Source of the DNA: Pseudobdellovibrionaceae bacterium
GTDB lineage: Bacteria; Bdellovibrionota; Bdellovibrionia; Bdellovibrionales; Bdellovibrionaceae
Assembly: GCA_947449255.1 (NCBI GenBank)
Contig: CANFQX010000003.1
Coordinates: 1 to 64,000, forward strand
DNA length: 64,000 bases
Direction of reading: 5' to 3'
In this document: piece after piece, positions 62,622-64,000 of the stretch
How positions within the stretch are numbered: position 1 is the first letter of the stretch
How the letters are laid out: each line of letters starts with the position of its first letter
The notes under the pieces: model-generated
What the model was told of the DNA's origin: nothing
Seen by the model: only the letters and a program-made list of their open reading frames with translations
The model's database searches: none
Made by a program: the position numbers and the translations under genes

Positions 62622-62984
62622 ATGAGACAGAAAAAAGTAGCGATCCTATTTTGCTTTCTTTTGGGAGGTGGAGGCGGGCATAAGTTCTATCTGGGTGAAT
62701 ACTTTTTGGGGCTGGTGTACTTGATTTTTTGTTGGACCTTTATTCCAGCCCTTATTTCTATTGTTGATTTGGTCAACCTCATCCTCATTTCGCCGGAGGA
62801 TTTCAATTCGAAATATAATGAAGGAAAGCCAGCCCCTGGCTTTGATTTTTTTGGTGAAGCGCAAAATGATCTTGCAAGTTCTGTGCAAACTCTTGAGGCC
62901 CTGGCGAGACTGCACGAAAAGCAGATCATCAATGCCGATGAGTTTGAAAAACAAAAAACTAAGATTTTAAAAAAGATTGGCTAA
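62622..62984 (+). CDS. TM2-domain and SHOCT-domain protein
   Basis: 120 residues: a TM2 domain (KKVAILFCFLLGGGGGHKFYLGEYFLGL, then a second membrane helix) and a C-terminal SHOCT motif (LEALARLHEKQIINADEFEKQKTKIL). The second ATG at 62622, six bases after GGAGG, is preferred. Operon with the upstream SHOCT protein (10 bases apart). Function unknown for TM2-SHOCT proteins. Confidence 0.82.
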   Translation: MRQKKVAILFCFLLGGGGGHKFYLGEYFLGLVYLIFCWTFIPALISIVDLVNLILISPEDFNSKYNEGKPAPGFDFFGEAQNDLASSVQTLEALARLHEKQIINADEFEKQKTKILKKIG

Positions 62985-63115
62985 AATAAACCTTAGTTTG
63001 TAAATTCTGAAATAAATTACGTTTGGCCTATCTTGCAAAGTGAGTCTGTATAATGGGTGCTTGAAGGTGTGTTTATCTTTTTTTGTATTTCACTTCATCA
63101 GAGGAGCTTCATGCC

Positions 63116-63778
63116 ATGGAAAAACTAAAACTGGTCGGCGTATTTTTTGGGGTTTTTCAAGAAAGTTTTAAAAAGCCCTTTGTCTTCAGAACTGTCTATC
63201 AAGATGTGCTTGTTGATGAAATAGAAATGACCAATGATTTTTGGAAGGGGCAACAGAGCTGTCCTGATCCTTTTAAGCCCTTTATTAACTTTCTGAGTTC
63301 TTATCTGATCGAAGCTGATTTCGTTGAAGTGACCTATTCTAAAGATTACTGCTTGGCATTTAACCTAGCAGACCGAGTTTATACCCGTGCGATCTTAAGG
63401 CGCAGACTTAGCTCTGAAAAAAGCACCCATTGGATGCAGACCATTTCCTTTTTTAGGAAGCATACGGCAGCAGGCCCTCAGGTCATGGTCAGTAAATCTA
63501 AAATCCGCTTTGGGCCCTCTTTTATCCTGAGTCAGTCGATTCATTTCGCAGAGCCAAAATCTTTGGAAGACACTTTTTTTTATTGGACGATTGATTTGAA
63601 AGCCTCCGTCAAAGCCATTGAATTTTATATGACCGATGGCAGTTTGATTTCTGGGGCTTATGGAAAGCTTGCCCTTGGCAAAGAGCCACCTCCATTTCAT
63701 TTGGCTCTCGATGGAAAAACAGTGGAGAGTCCTGAACAACTGTATCAAGCAAAAAGCTCGAAGGATGGTCGGCATTGA
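63116..63778 (+). CDS. Hypothetical protein
   Basis: A 220-residue cytosolic protein without recognised domain, signal or membrane segment. It has aromatic-rich strands (KLVGVFFGVFQESFKKPFVF, YSKDYCLAFNLAD) and a Lys/Arg-rich centre. ATG at 63116 follows GAGGAG; TTG at 63083 is an alternative. It may be a small beta-alpha domain; nothing more can be said. Confidence 0.55.
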   Translation: MEKLKLVGVFFGVFQESFKKPFVFRTVYQDVLVDEIEMTNDFWKGQQSCPDPFKPFINFLSSYLIEADFVEVTYSKDYCLAFNLADRVYTRAILRRRLSSEKSTHWMQTISFFRKHTAAGPQVMVSKSKIRFGPSFILSQSIHFAEPKSLEDTFFYWTIDLKASVKAIEFYMTDGSLISGAYGKLALGKEPPPFHLALDGKTVESPEQLYQAKSSKDGRH

Positions 63779-63860
63779 ATTCGATTTTGTTTAAAACATA
63801 AGATTGAAAAAAGTGATCCTTAAGTTAGAATACCCATGAATGTTTAATAAAGGGTGAACT

Positions 63861-64000
63861 ATGAAACGCAGCTACGATTGTCTTTTTCATAAGAATGATC
63901 TTGAATATCGAATCTTGATCATTGAACAGTGCCTAGGAACGACCATTTGGCATCACAATGCTTTGATTCCCAAAGGCACAGAGGCACAAAAAAAATGGCG
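63861..64000 (+). CDS. Hypothetical protein, N-terminal part (runs off window)
   Basis: ATG behind AGGGTGA begins MKRSYDCLFHKNDLEYRILI and stays open to the end of the window (46 codons). Not recognised from this much sequence. Confidence 0.55.
   Translation, partial: MKRSYDCLFHKNDLEYRILIIEQCLGTTIWHHNALIPKGTEAQKKW

Overview
The window looks like a chromosomal segment of a low-GC, Gram-negative bacterium, most likely from the Bdellovibrio-like lineage (Bdellovibrionota). This is inferred from gene content, not from a marker gene: a surface protein with repeated GNVGIGTTAPT motifs, many small secreted proteins of unknown function, outer-membrane-type barrels, several lipoproteins, and an HNH endonuclease with a Ser-rich low-complexity linker. 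Genes are dense and mostly in short operons. I saw no rRNA, tRNA or CRISPR array.

Region by region. 1-14.9 kb: end of a surface protein, then copper-related genes (a large periplasmic multicopper oxidase divergent from a FixH/YtkA-like secreted protein, and further on a CopA-type Cu+ ATPase). These are mixed with a Lys/Asp/His-rich secreted protein, an outer-membrane barrel, a YheU-family protein and a 1039-residue homologue of plant methionine S-methyltransferase (methyltransferase plus aminotransferase-like domain). 15-19.3 kb: HNH endonuclease, a repeat-rich gene-poor stretch, and a DODA-type extradiol dioxygenase divergent from a LysR regulator. 19.5-26.2 kb: envelope and hypothetical proteins, including a phospholipase D gene split by a frameshift, a DUF4337 protein, and a PAP2 phosphatase with an MFS transporter. 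26.3-31.2 kb: D-amino-acid dehydrogenase, Crp/Fnr regulator and a sulfide/persulfide detoxification operon (persulfide dioxygenase-rhodanese fusion, two YeeE/YedE halves, TauE/SafE exporter). 31.1-40.6 kb: housekeeping and stress genes: OlsB-like acyltransferase, flavodoxin, CheY-like receiver, mnmH-selD for tRNA selenouridine, glutaminase, MscS, an esterase and a DUF899 protein.

40.9-57.6 kb is an accessory island: XRE regulators, gene relics, an IS1634-family element plus two IS fragments, a DUF262/HNH protein of the GmrSD type, and a decayed duplicate of a neighbouring gene. Its most interesting part is 41.7-46.7 kb. Here an ABC transporter with a degenerate signature motif, a DUF2283-like/XRE regulator, a 120-residue secreted peptide ending in two copies of an F-[IV]-P-Y-G-x-T motif, a protein with an HExxH motif, and a Ser/Thr-kinase-like/GNAT fusion lie on one strand, the last three as a tight operon. 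I read this as a candidate peptide-modification (RiPP-like) cluster of a kind I do not recognise.

57.7-63 kb: an envelope operon of LPP20-like lipoprotein, MltC-like lytic transglycosylase, PEGA-domain protein and another lipoprotein, followed by small SHOCT-domain membrane proteins. An approximately 80-bp dispersed repeat with a perfect 11-bp hairpin occurs three times, at 16.9, 32.8 and 39.8 kb.
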